From Streptomyces sp. MH60 (GTDB taxonomy: Bacteria; Actinomycetota; Actinomycetes; Streptomycetales; Streptomycetaceae): DNA of 47,247 nucleotides. The notes beneath the pieces are model-generated. The model did not search any database and was not told where the DNA came from. It saw only the letters and a program-made list of their open reading frames with translations. Shown here in pieces: positions 9,059-18,781 of the stretch (the stretch's first letter is position 1; each line of letters starts with the position of its first letter). The translations under genes were made by a program, and so were the position numbers. Where the stretch lies: NCBI RefSeq assembly GCF_002939385.1, contig NZ_MULI01000059.1:1-47247 (forward strand). Direction: 5' to 3'.

Positions 9059-9087
9059 CCGTCCGCCGCTCCCACTCGCCCCGTACC

Positions 9088-9900
9088 TCAGTGCCGCGGC
9101 TCCCAGCGGAACCACCGTCGTACAGCAAACACCGCGAGCACGGTCCAGGCCACCGCCGTCACGACCGCGCCCAGCGCGTCGGCCGCCGACAGGTCGCCGG
9201 TCCAGCCGCCGCGCACCAGGGTGACGACGGGAGTCAGCGGCAGGAACTCGCACACCGAGGCCAGCCGGTCGGGCATCATCTCCAGCGGGAAGAACAGGCC
9301 GGAGCCGAGCATCGAGACGAACATGAACGGCAGCGAGGTGACCTGCGCGCTCTCCCCGGTCCTGGTGAAACTCGCGGTGACCGCCGCGAGCGCGGCACAG
9401 ATCACCAGCCCCAGCAGCAGCCCGACGACGGCCAGGTGGACCGCGGACGGCGCGGACAGGTCGAGCAGCACCGCGCAGCCCACCGCGAGCAGCAGGGACT
9501 GCACCAGCCCGCTGAGCACGGCCGGCAGCGCGGACCCGCCGAGGATCTCCACGTCCCGCAGCTCACCGGTGCGCAGCCGCTTGAGCACGAGTTCCTCGCG
9601 CCGGACGACGAAGACGCCGACGAGGGCCGAGTAGACGGCGAACAGCAGGGAGAAGCCGATCGCGGCGGGCAGCACGAGCGTGCCGGTGGTCAGTCCGGCC
9701 CCGGCGAGGTCCATCTCCTTGGCTCCCGCCCGCACGCTGAACGGCAGCACGAGCGGCACGAACAGCGCGGCGAAGACGGTGCCCTTGGTCCGCCCGAGCA
9801 GGGTCAGTTCGGCGCGGGCGAGGCCGGTCATCCGGCCCATCGGCGTGGTGGCCGGGGTCCCGGCGCGCTGCGCGCGGGCCGGCGCGTCGGTGGCGCTCAT
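9088..9900 (-). CDS. ABC-2-type transporter permease
   Basis: The 270-residue integral membrane protein has six predicted helices, including VFAALFVPLVLPFSV, LLFAVYSALVGVFVV, AVLSGLVQSLLLAVGCAVLL, AVVGLLLGLVICAALAAV and LPFMFVSMLGSGLFFPLEMM. It ends in a last helix, AVAWTVLAVFAVRRWFRWE. The pattern RREELVLKRLRTGELRD in the first cytoplasmic loop is typical of ABC-2 permeases of the DrrB type. ATG 9900 overlaps the ATPase stop by four bases (ATGA), showing translational coupling to its partner ATPase. Substrate unknown; this family often exports drugs, lipids or peptides. Confidence 0.92.
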   Translation of the reverse strand: MSATDAPARAQRAGTPATTPMGRMTGLARAELTLLGRTKGTVFAALFVPLVLPFSVRAGAKEMDLAGAGLTTGTLVLPAAIGFSLLFAVYSALVGVFVVRREELVLKRLRTGELRDVEILGGSALPAVLSGLVQSLLLAVGCAVLLDLSAPSAVHLAVVGLLLGLVICAALAAVTASFTRTGESAQVTSLPFMFVSMLGSGLFFPLEMMPDRLASVCEFLPLTPVVTLVRGGWTGDLSAADALGAVVTAVAWTVLAVFAVRRWFRWEPRH

Positions 9901-10868
9901 GCGGCGTACTCCTTCTCCGTGGTGGTGCGGGACGTCCTCGCGGACACCTCCTTGGCGATGCTGAGGAAGGCCTCCTCCAGGGACGCCGAGCGCACGTCCA
10001 GGCGGCGCAGCTCCGCTCCGGCCTGTGCGGCCCACACCAGCAGCCCGGTGGCGGCGCGCTGGAGTTCCCGGGTGCGCAGCTTCACCATGCGGCCGTCGAC
10101 CTCGTGGTCGCCGACGCCCAGTTCGCCGAGCGGCGGCAGGTCGCCCACGAAGTACCCGGCGGGCAGTTCGAAGGAGATGTGGGACGGCTGCGCGGCGGTC
10201 ACCTCGGCCGGGGTGCCGGTGGCGGCGATCCGGCCCTCGTGCATGATCGCGAGCCGGTCGGCGAGGTTCTCGGCCTCCTCCAGGTAGTGCGTGGTCAGCA
10301 GCACCGTCGTACCGGCATCGCGCAGCCCGCTCACCAACTCCCAGGTGTCCCGGCGGCCTTCGGCGTCCAGGCCGGTGCTGGGCTCGTCGAGGAAGAGCAC
10401 CTCGGGGTCGCCGAGCAGCGCGAGCGCCAGGTCCAGGCGGCGCCGCTGGCCCCCGGACAGCTGCTTCACGCGGGTGTCGGTCTTCGACTCCAGACCCACC
10501 AGCGCCAGCACCTCGGCCGGCGGCCGGGCACCGCTCACGCACGCCGCCCACATCCGCGCCGTCTCGGCGACCGTCAGCTCGGAGGGGAAGCCGCCCTCCT
10601 GGAGCATGACCCCGGTGCGGGGACGTACGGCGGCCCGCTCGGTGTACGGGTCGTGCCCGAGGACGCGCACCTGCCCGCCGGCCGGAGCGGCGAGCCCTTC
10701 CAGGACCTCGACCGTCGACGTCTTGCCGGCGCCGTTGGTGCCGAGCAGTGCGAAGACCTCACCCCGGCGCACGAAGAAGTCGATCCCGCGCACGGCCTCG
10801 AACCCGCCCCCGTACACACGCCGCAGGCCGGTGACCTCAATCACGTGTTCGTGTTCGTTGGTTTGCAT
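9897..10868 (-). CDS. ABC transporter ATP-binding protein (DrrA-like)
   Basis: The 323-residue ATPase has Walker A LLGTNGAGKTST (about residues 42-53), a Q-loop in GVMLQEGGFP, the signature LSGGQRRRLDLALALLGDP, Walker B VLFLDEPSTGLD, and the H-loop LLTTHYLEEAE. The C-terminal extension of about 100 residues is the regulatory domain seen in DrrA-like exporters. It is the first gene of the minus-strand operon ATPase-permease-kinase-regulator. The upstream stretch before tRNA-Gly (10869-11018) must hold the operon promoter, but I do not see a clear -35/-10 pair. Confidence 0.94.
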   Translation of the reverse strand: MQTNEHEHVIEVTGLRRVYGGGFEAVRGIDFFVRRGEVFALLGTNGAGKTSTVEVLEGLAAPAGGQVRVLGHDPYTERAAVRPRTGVMLQEGGFPSELTVAETARMWAACVSGARPPAEVLALVGLESKTDTRVKQLSGGQRRRLDLALALLGDPEVLFLDEPSTGLDAEGRRDTWELVSGLRDAGTTVLLTTHYLEEAENLADRLAIMHEGRIAATGTPAEVTAAQPSHISFELPAGYFVGDLPPLGELGVGDHEVDGRMVKLRTRELQRAATGLLVWAAQAGAELRRLDVRSASLEEAFLSIAKEVSARTSRTTTEKEYAA

Positions 10869-10982
10869 GCTTCAAGCATTCCGGCGGGTGGGGCGGCACG
10901 ACAGTGCGGCCCGTCATCGCCCGGCATGACAAATGTCAGGGCGGGGACGGGCCGGTGGAGGCGCGGAGCCGGACGCACGAAA

Positions 10983-11010
10983 AGACCCCGGTCCTGGAGG
11001 ACCGGGGTCT
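10983..11010 (-). terminator. Terminator downstream of tRNA-Gly (minus strand)
   Basis: A perfect 12-bp stem, AGACCCCGGTCC (10983-10994) with GGACCGGGGTCT (10999-11010), has a 4-base loop. Read on the minus strand it ends in TCTTTTCG, a short T-run placed 9 bases beyond the tRNA 3' end. Confidence 0.8.
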
Positions 11011-11018
11011 GATTCCCG

Positions 11019-11091
11019 AGCGGACGACGAGGCTCGAACTCGCGACCTCAACCTTGGCAAGGTTGCGCTCTACCAACTGAGCTACGTCCGC
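11019..11091 (-). tRNA. tRNA-Gly (GCC), second copy
   Basis: The minus-strand cloverleaf has acceptor GCGGACG pairing with CGTCCGC, D-arm GCTCAGTTGGTAGAGC, anticodon loop CTTGCCAA (GCC), and T-loop GTTCGAGC. It differs from the copy at 7083-7155 by one acceptor pair and one T-arm base. No CCA is encoded. Confidence 0.95.
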
Positions 11092-11171
11092 ATTGCCCCC
11101 GACCGGCCTTCACCGATCGGTGCGAGCACCAGCCTACCTGATCCAATCGAGTGGCCGGTACGGCGATGCAG

Positions 11172-11243
11172 AGCGGGTGACAGGAATTGCACACTGCGCC
11201 TTCCCCCTGGAAGGGGGATGTTCTACTACTGAACTACACCCGC
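11172..11243 (-). tRNA. tRNA-Gly (TCC)
   Basis: The minus-strand cloverleaf is 72 nt. The acceptor GCGGGTG pairs with CACCCGC, the D-arm is TTCAGTAGTAGAA, the anticodon loop CTTCCAG gives anticodon TCC, and the T-arm is CCTGT...ACAGG-like. The discriminator is U and there is no encoded CCA. It lies 80 bp upstream of the second tRNA-Gly(GCC) and may be co-transcribed with it. Confidence 0.93.
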
Positions 11244-11380
11244 ATGTTCCGGGAGCTGGGCCTTTCGGCCTCGCCCCTCGGCGTGCTCCAGACTTTAGCT
11301 GATCACCCGGGGTGCCGCGCAAGTCGGTTGCCGCGAGGGGCGACTGAGCGGCCGTCGGCCGCCCGTGCCGGGCGCACGGC

Positions 11381-11698
11381 TCACTGCGCCTCGGTGAACG
11401 CCTCGTACACCTTCTTCGGGATCCGGCCCCGCGCGGGCACGTCCATCTTGTTCGCCTGGGCCCAGGCGCGGACCGCCGCCGGGTCGGGGGCGACCTCCGT
11501 CTGCCGGTAGGCCTTGCCGGACCGGGAGCGCTTGCGGCCGGCCGAGACGTACGGCTCGAGCGCCTTGCGCAGTTTCCGGGCATTGGCTTCGTTCAGGTCG
11601 ATCTCGTACGTCCGGCCGTCGACTCCGAAGGCGATCGTCTCCGCCGCTTCCGAGCCGTCGATGTCGTCAAAGAGAGTGACCACGACACGCTGCGCCAC
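11381..11698 (-). CDS. lsrL: Lsr2-like nucleoid-associated protein (LsrL-type paralogue)
   Basis: The 105-residue protein has the full Lsr2 plan. The N-terminal beta dimerisation domain is AQRVVVTLFDDIDGSEAAETIAFGVDGRTYEIDL. After a basic linker with KRSRSG comes the C-terminal DNA-binding helix pair, AVRAWAQANKMDVPARGRIPKKVYEAF, whose RGR is the minor-groove hook for AT-rich DNA. Lsr2 proteins coat and silence AT-rich, often acquired DNA, including antibiotic clusters. Start GTG 11698 matches the conserved VAQRVVVTL start. From memory S. coelicolor has lsr2 (SCO3375) and lsrL (SCO4076), and the latter lies next to purS, as here; the symbol is given on that basis. It diverges from purS across a 350-bp AT-richer gap. 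Confidence 0.9.
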   Translation of the reverse strand: MAQRVVVTLFDDIDGSEAAETIAFGVDGRTYEIDLNEANARKLRKALEPYVSAGRKRSRSGKAYRQTEVAPDPAAVRAWAQANKMDVPARGRIPKKVYEAFTEAQ

Positions 11699-11948
11699 GA
11701 ATATCGGTCCCTTCGTGCGGCATCTCCGCGATGACGTGCTCGAACGTGCCAAGACGCCGCGATGATGCCGACTGTTCGCCTGTAATTGGGCAAAGTATCG
11801 GCTAATGACATTTCATTTGTACAGTGCCTGGCATTGCAATGGGAAGCCCGACTAAATCTCTTGGCGTGTCCGCAGGGCAATAGGTGTCCGTGCTCCATCC
11901 GGGATCTTTCCCGAAGCTTTTCGCGACCGCCCCCTCCCGATACCGAAT

Positions 11949-11964
11949 CGTGACTGGGGTCACG
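11949..11964. promoter_or_regulatory. Crp-like inverted repeat upstream of purS
   Basis: Arms CGTGAC and GTCACG are separated by TGGG. It fits the pattern GTG-N6-GNCAC that I recall as the Streptomyces Crp consensus. It lies 85 bp upstream of the purS start. Binding is inferred only. Confidence 0.4.
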
Positions 11965-11979
11965 TAGTTTCCTCCAAGG

Positions 11980-11991
11980 CTACGCGCGTAG
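11980..11991. promoter_or_regulatory. 12-bp perfect palindrome in the purS promoter region
   Basis: CTACGCGCGTAG lies 57 bp upstream of the purS GTG, just before AAATTTTGTACGGG. Position and symmetry suit an operator for a dimeric repressor of the purSQL operon. No equivalent copy was found in front of purC, purD, purF or purM. Confidence 0.35.
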
Positions 11992-12048
11992 AAATTTTGT
12001 ACGGGTAGTCTGAAGGAACCTGCTCAGCACCACACACCGGGAGTGCCA

Positions 12049-12321
12049 GTGGCACGCGTCGTAGTCGACGTCATGCTCAAGCCGGAGATCCTCGACCCCC
12101 AGGGCCAGGCGGTGCAGCGCGCACTGCCGCGGCTGGGTTTCGAAGGGATCTCGGACGTCCGTCAGGGAAAGCGATTCGAACTGGAAGTGGACGGGCCCGT
12201 CGACGACGCCGCCCTCGCCCGCATCCATGATCTTGCGGAATCCTTCCTCGCCAACACCGTGATCGAGGACTTCACCGTCAAGGTCGAGTCCGAAGACGTA
12301 GTCGCGGGGGCGTCGAAGTGA
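12049..12321 (+). CDS. purS: Phosphoribosylformylglycinamidine synthase subunit PurS
   Basis: PurS is the small subunit of the three-part FGAM synthetase (PurS-PurQ-PurL), which converts FGAR, glutamine and ATP to FGAM. The 90-residue protein shows the family pattern VVVDVMLKPEILDPQGQAV followed by VRQGKRFELEVDG, with a typical C-terminal VIEDF. GTG 12049 is chosen over GTG 12043, six bases upstream, because GGGAG lies about 5 bases before the former and overlaps the latter. It overlaps purQ by four bases, so the operon is translationally coupled. Confidence 0.95.
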   Translation: MARVVVDVMLKPEILDPQGQAVQRALPRLGFEGISDVRQGKRFELEVDGPVDDAALARIHDLAESFLANTVIEDFTVKVESEDVVAGASK

Positions 12322-12994
12322 CCGCTCGTATTGGCGTCGTCACTTTCCCCGGCAGCCTCGACGACCGGGACACGCAGCGCGCGATCCGCGTCGCCGGTGC
12401 CGAACCCGTCGCCCTCTGGCACAAGGACAAGGACCTCAAGCAGGTCGACGCCGTGGTGCTGTGCGGCGGTTTCTCGTACGGCGATTATCTGCGCGCCGGC
12501 GCCATCGCGCGCTTCTCGCCGGTGATGGACAGCGTCATCGACCAGGCGAAGGCCGGTCTGCCGGTGCTGGGCATCTGCAACGGCTTCCAGATCCTCACCG
12601 AGGCCCACCTGCTGCCCGGCGGCATGCTGGGCAACGACCACCTGCACTTCATCTGCCGCGACCAGAAGCTGCGGGTGGAGAACGCGGACACCTCCTGGAC
12701 CAGCGACTACACCGCCGGCCAGGAGATCCACATCCCGCTGAAGAACATGGACGGCCGCTACGTCGCCGACCGGCGCACGCTGGACGAGCTGGAGGCGGAG
12801 GGGCGGGTGGCCTTCCGCTACCTGGACATGAACCCCAACGGCTCGCTCAACGACATCGCCGGCATCACCAACGCCGCCGGGAACGTCGTCGGCCTCATGC
12901 CGCACCCCGAGCACGCCGTCGAGTCGCTGATCGGTACGGGCCGTACCGACGGGCTGCCGTTCTTCACCTCGATCCTCAAGAAGCTGGTCAACGC

Positions 12995-12998
<4 letters not shown>
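12318..12998 (+). CDS. purQ: Phosphoribosylformylglycinamidine synthase, glutamine amidotransferase subunit
   Basis: PurQ releases ammonia from glutamine for PurL. The 226-residue class I amidotransferase has the nucleophile cysteine in LPVLGICNGFQILTE (about residue 86), the loop VVLCGGFSYGDYLRAGAIA, and the His/Glu of the triad in GLMPHPEHAVE. Its GTG start overlaps the purS stop (GTGA) and its stop overlaps the purL ATG (ATGA). Confidence 0.96.
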
Positions 12999-15253
<2,255 letters not shown>

Positions 15254-15266
15254 CAGACCCGCACAG

Positions 15267-15300
15267 CCGAGGCCCCGTCCGGTTCCGGGCGGGGCCTCGG
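15267..15300 (+). terminator. Terminator after purL
   Basis: Arms CCGAGGCCCCGTCCGG (15267-15282) and CCGGGCGGGGCCTCGG (15285-15300) pair almost perfectly, with one G-T pair. It lies 13 bp beyond the purL stop and is followed by CGTTTCCC. Confidence 0.8.
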
Positions 15301-15465
15301 CGTTTCCCGTCGCTATCGCACGTAGTTCTTGAGGATCTCCGTGTCGAGTTCGATGCCGACGGGGTCCGAGGCGCCGACCAGTGGTTCCGGGGTCCGGCGG
15401 CCCCGGGGTGGTCTTCCCTGGCCAAACGCACGTACGAGTGAGGGCCGCCCGCATAGGCTCACCCC

Positions 15466-16263
15466 ATGCCCCCGGCCAGAAAACCCCCCCGCGCCTACGA
15501 CCCCGTCCGCACCCGTGCCGCCGTCCTCGCCCAGTTCGGCAACGTACGGGCGGCCGTCCGCACCCTCACCCCCGAGCAGCTCGCCCTGCCGACGCGGCTC
15601 GGGGACTGGACCGTGCGGGAGCTGGTGGCGCACGTCGGGATGGCGCTGACCGCCGTGGACCGGTTGCTGGACGAGCCCGAGCCGGTGCGGCAGGACGGCC
15701 GGCTGCTCGACTGGCCGTTCGCCATCGCGGCCGACGCGGACGCCATCGCCGGGACGGCCCGACGGCTCGCCGCCGAGCACCCCGACCTCGACGCCCACCT
15801 CGCCGAGGTGGAGCGGCGCTTCACCGGGCGGCTCGACACCCACCCCGGGAGCAGGCTGCTCCCCACCAGCGCGGGCGCCCTGCCGCTGGCCGACTACCTC
15901 GTCACCCGGACCGTCGAGCTGGTCGTGCACACCGACGACCTCACCGCCGCGGTGCCCGGCCTGGACATCCCGTACGACCGGCAGGCACTGGCCGCCGCGA
16001 CCCGGCTGCTGGCCGACGCGCTCGCCGTGAAGGCGCCCGGCGGCTCGACGGAGGTGCGGATCCCGCCGTACGCGGTCGTGCAGTGCGTGGAGGGACCCCG
16101 GCACACCCGGGGCACCCCGCCCAACGTCGTCGAGACCGACCCGCTGACCTGGCTGCGGCTGGCCACCGGGCGGCTGACCTGGCAGGACGCCCTGGACGGG
16201 GCGAAGGTGAGCGCGAGCGGGGAGCGGGCCGACCTCGGAGCCCTGCTGCCCCTGCTGGGCTGA
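15466..16263 (+). CDS. Maleylpyruvate-isomerase-like DinB / sterol-carrier family protein
   Basis: The 265-residue protein has an N-terminal DinB-like four-helix domain (about 25-150) with the hallmark PTRLGDWTVRELVAHVGMALTAVDRLLD, as in the mycothiol-dependent maleylpyruvate isomerase family. Metal-ligand histidines are plausible at LVAHVG and VVHTDDL. A C-terminal SCP-like domain includes RIPPYAVVQCVEGPRHTRGTPPNVVETDPLTWLRLATG. Such proteins occur in many copies in mycothiol-making actinobacteria; the substrate is usually unknown and I infer none. ATG 15466 is the most likely start because the conserved part begins soon after it. Confidence 0.82.
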   Translation: MPPARKPPRAYDPVRTRAAVLAQFGNVRAAVRTLTPEQLALPTRLGDWTVRELVAHVGMALTAVDRLLDEPEPVRQDGRLLDWPFAIAADADAIAGTARRLAAEHPDLDAHLAEVERRFTGRLDTHPGSRLLPTSAGALPLADYLVTRTVELVVHTDDLTAAVPGLDIPYDRQALAAATRLLADALAVKAPGGSTEVRIPPYAVVQCVEGPRHTRGTPPNVVETDPLTWLRLATGRLTWQDALDGAKVSASGERADLGALLPLLG

Positions 16264-16324
16264 GGGCGGGACCCGGGGGCGAACGGGAGGGGAACCGGAC
16301 CTTCCCCGTCTGCGTCGAATCGGC

Positions 16325-17125
16325 ATGTACAGGCAGAAGCAGCAGCGCAGCATGACCCTGACCGTGGCGGCCGTCGCCGCGCTCGTCCCGCTCGCCGCGG
16401 CCTGCGGCAGCGAGACGGCCGACGACGGCGGCAGCGAAAGCGTGGGCGCGGGCGGACAGCGCATCACCGGCGTCCGGTGGAGCATCGACAGCGTCACCGT
16501 CGACGGCGCCACCCACCGCGCGCCGGACGCGGCACACGTACGGATCGACGGCGGCGAGGCCGCGGGCAGCACCGGTTGCAACAGCTTCAGCGCCCGCGCC
16601 GACGTCGACGGCGAACGCGTCCGGCTCAGCGACGCCATGTTCACCGAGAAGGCCTGCGCCAAGACCCCCGCCGGCTTCGAGAAGTCCCTCGGCCGCGCCC
16701 TCACCACCGGCTCGCTCACCACCCAGAACGAGGGCGAGCGGGCCACCCTGACCACCGCCGACGGCGACACCGTCCGGCTCAGCAGGTCCGAGGACGCCTC
16801 CCTCTACGGCACCCGGTGGGCCGTGGACGCCCCGGGCCGGAAGGGCGGCGCGGGCCGCGCCCACCTCACCTTCGACCAGGACGCCAAGACCGTCTCCGGA
16901 CGGCTCCCCTGCAACCACGTCAACGCCAAGGCCACCGTCAGCGACGGCCGTATCACCCTCGGCACCCCGTCCACCACCCGAATGATGTGCGAAGGCTCAC
17001 TCATGGACGCCGAGAAGCGGCTGCTGGGCCTGTTCGACGGCAAGGTCGAATACCGGATCGATCAGCAGACCCTCACCCTGACCAGCGAAGACGGCCTCAC
17101 GGTCCGGGCCGTGGCCGACCAGTGA
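16325..17125 (+). CDS. Lipoprotein with two META domains
   Basis: The 266-residue secreted protein has a basic N-terminus (MYRQKQQRS), a hydrophobic stretch, and a lipobox-like PLAAAC with the lipidated cysteine at residue 27. Two META (HslJ-like) repeats follow. The first is about 45-150, with GVRWSIDSVTVDG, GSTGCNSFSA and DAMFTEKACA. The second is about 160-262, with GTRWAVDAPG, LPCNHVNAKA and STTRMMCEGSL. Each repeat keeps the conserved GCN/PCN and TRM/TEK-C motifs. META proteins are linked to envelope stress and heat-inducible novobiocin resistance in E. coli; the role here is unknown. The gene stands alone upstream of purF. Confidence 0.85.
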   Translation: MYRQKQQRSMTLTVAAVAALVPLAAACGSETADDGGSESVGAGGQRITGVRWSIDSVTVDGATHRAPDAAHVRIDGGEAAGSTGCNSFSARADVDGERVRLSDAMFTEKACAKTPAGFEKSLGRALTTGSLTTQNEGERATLTTADGDTVRLSRSEDASLYGTRWAVDAPGRKGGAGRAHLTFDQDAKTVSGRLPCNHVNAKATVSDGRITLGTPSTTRMMCEGSLMDAEKRLLGLFDGKVEYRIDQQTLTLTSEDGLTVRAVADQ

Positions 17126-17187
17126 TCCACGGGTGAGCCCGCATCCCCAATTCGGACCAGTGGTCGACCTCGCCTACACTCGGAGGC

Positions 17188-18714
17188 GTGCCACGTGGTG
17201 ACGGTCGACTCAATCACGATCTGCTTCCCGGCGAGAAGGGCCCCCAGGACGCTTGCGGCGTCTTCGGTGTCTGGGCTCCGGGCGAAGAGGTCGCAAAGCT
17301 CACTTACTTCGGGCTCTACGCCCTCCAGCATCGGGGCCAGGAATCCGCGGGAATCGCGGTCAGCAACGGCTCCCAGATCCTCGTCTTCAAGGACATGGGC
17401 CTCGTGTCCCAGGTCTTCGACGAGACCTCGCTCGGTTCGCTCCAGGGTCACATCGCGGTCGGTCACGCCCGCTACTCGACCACCGGCGCCTCCGTGTGGG
17501 AGAACGCCCAGCCGACGTTCCGTGCCACCGCGCAGGGTTCCATCGCGCTCGGGCACAACGGCAACCTCGTCAACACCGCCCAGCTCGCCGGGATGGTCGC
17601 CGACCTGCCCAAGCAGGAGGGCCGCTCCACCCGGGTCGCGGCGACCAACGACACCGACCTGCTGACCGCGCTCCTCGCGGCCCAGGTCGACGAGGACGGC
17701 AAGCCGCTGACCGTCGAAGAGGCCGCGCTCAGCGTCCTCCCCCAGGTCATGGGCGCCTTCTCCCTCGTCTTCATGGACGAGCACACCCTCTACGCCGCCC
17801 GTGACCCGCAGGGCATCCGCCCGCTGGTCCTCGGCCGCCTGGAGCGCGGCTGGGTGGTCGCCTCCGAGTCCGCCGCCCTCGACATCTGCGGCGCCTCCTA
17901 CGTCCGCGAGATCGAGCCGGGCGAGTTCGTCGCCATCGACGAGAACGGGCTGCGCTCGTCGCGATTCGCAGAAGCGAAGCCCAAGGGCTGTGTCTTCGAG
18001 TACGTGTACCTGGCCCGCCCGGACACCGACATCGCCGGCCGCAACGTCTACCTCTCGCGTGTCGAGATGGGCCGCAGGCTGGCGAAGGAGGCCCCCGCGG
18101 AGGCCGACCTCGTCATAGCGACCCCGGAATCCGGCACCCCCGCCGCGATCGGCTACGCCGAGGCCTCCGGCATCCCCTTCGGCAACGGCCTGGTGAAGAA
18201 CGCCTATGTCGGCCGGACCTTCATCCAGCCCTCACAGACCATTCGCCAGCTCGGCATCCGCCTGAAGCTGAACCCCCTGAAGGAAGTCATCAAGGGCAAG
18301 CGGCTGGTCGTCGTCGACGACTCCATCGTCCGCGGCAACACCCAGCGGGCCCTGGTCCGCATGCTCCGCGAGGCCGGCGCCGCCGAGATCCACATCCGGA
18401 TCTCGTCCCCGCCGGTGAAGTGGCCCTGCTTCTTCGGCATCGACTTCGCCACCCGCGCCGAGCTGATCGCCAACGGCATGAGCGTCGAGGAGATCGGCAC
18501 CTCGATGGGCGCCGACTCCCTGGCGTACATCTCCATCGACGGCATGATCGAGGCGACCACCATCGCCAAGCCGAACCTGTGCCGCGCCTGCTTCGACGGC
18601 GAGTACCCGATGGAGCTCCCCGACCCCGAGCTGCTCGGCAAGCAGCTCCTGGAGACCGAGCTGGCCGCCGGGCCCGCCGGTACGGCCGCAGCCGACGCCA
18701 TCCGTCGCCCGTAG
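17188..18714 (+). CDS. purF: Amidophosphoribosyltransferase (glutamine PRPP amidotransferase)
   Basis: PurF is the committed first step of purine synthesis, making 5-phosphoribosylamine from PRPP and glutamine. The 508-residue protein has an N-terminal Ntn glutaminase with the catalytic cysteine at residue 23 (GPQDACGVFGVW). The 22 residues before it are the propeptide typical of the Bacillus-type enzyme, which also carries a 4Fe-4S cluster. The phosphoribosyltransferase domain has the PRPP loop VVVDDSIVRGNTQR. C-terminal cysteines (NLCRACFDGEYP) match cluster ligands. GTG 17188 fits the conserved start; GGAGG lies unusually close, one base before it. The gene is followed by purM after 67 bp, probably one operon. 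Confidence 0.96.
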   Translation: MPRGDGRLNHDLLPGEKGPQDACGVFGVWAPGEEVAKLTYFGLYALQHRGQESAGIAVSNGSQILVFKDMGLVSQVFDETSLGSLQGHIAVGHARYSTTGASVWENAQPTFRATAQGSIALGHNGNLVNTAQLAGMVADLPKQEGRSTRVAATNDTDLLTALLAAQVDEDGKPLTVEEAALSVLPQVMGAFSLVFMDEHTLYAARDPQGIRPLVLGRLERGWVVASESAALDICGASYVREIEPGEFVAIDENGLRSSRFAEAKPKGCVFEYVYLARPDTDIAGRNVYLSRVEMGRRLAKEAPAEADLVIATPESGTPAAIGYAEASGIPFGNGLVKNAYVGRTFIQPSQTIRQLGIRLKLNPLKEVIKGKRLVVVDDSIVRGNTQRALVRMLREAGAAEIHIRISSPPVKWPCFFGIDFATRAELIANGMSVEEIGTSMGADSLAYISIDGMIEATTIAKPNLCRACFDGEYPMELPDPELLGKQLLETELAAGPAGTAAADAIRRP

Positions 18715-18781
18715 CCGTCCGTATCCCTGGTTCCCCGGTTTCCCGGCGTCCCTGCCGTACGACACGAAGGTTCTCATCGTC

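Larger units (their letters stand above)
11699..12048. promoter_or_regulatory. Divergent lsr2-like / purS intergenic region
   Basis: This 350-bp gene-free gap holds promoters for both flanking genes. About 11770-11880 is clearly AT-richer than the surroundings (TGTAATTGGGCAAAG, ATGACATTTCATTTGTACAG), the sort of DNA Lsr2 binds. Nearer purS are CGTGAC-TGGG-GTCACG (11949-11964) and the perfect palindrome CTACGCGCGTAG (11980-11991), then AAATTTTGTACGGGTAGTCT, which could contain the purS core promoter. No open frame with a ribosome binding site is seen. Confidence 0.6.

Noticed and set aside
15313..15465. Minus-strand C-terminal-looking fragment ending DPVGIELDTEILKNYVR
   Set aside because: It reads like the tail of a real protein, but no start, ribosome binding site or recognisable upstream domain exists before the plus-strand DinB/SCP gene; possibly a remnant, not supported.
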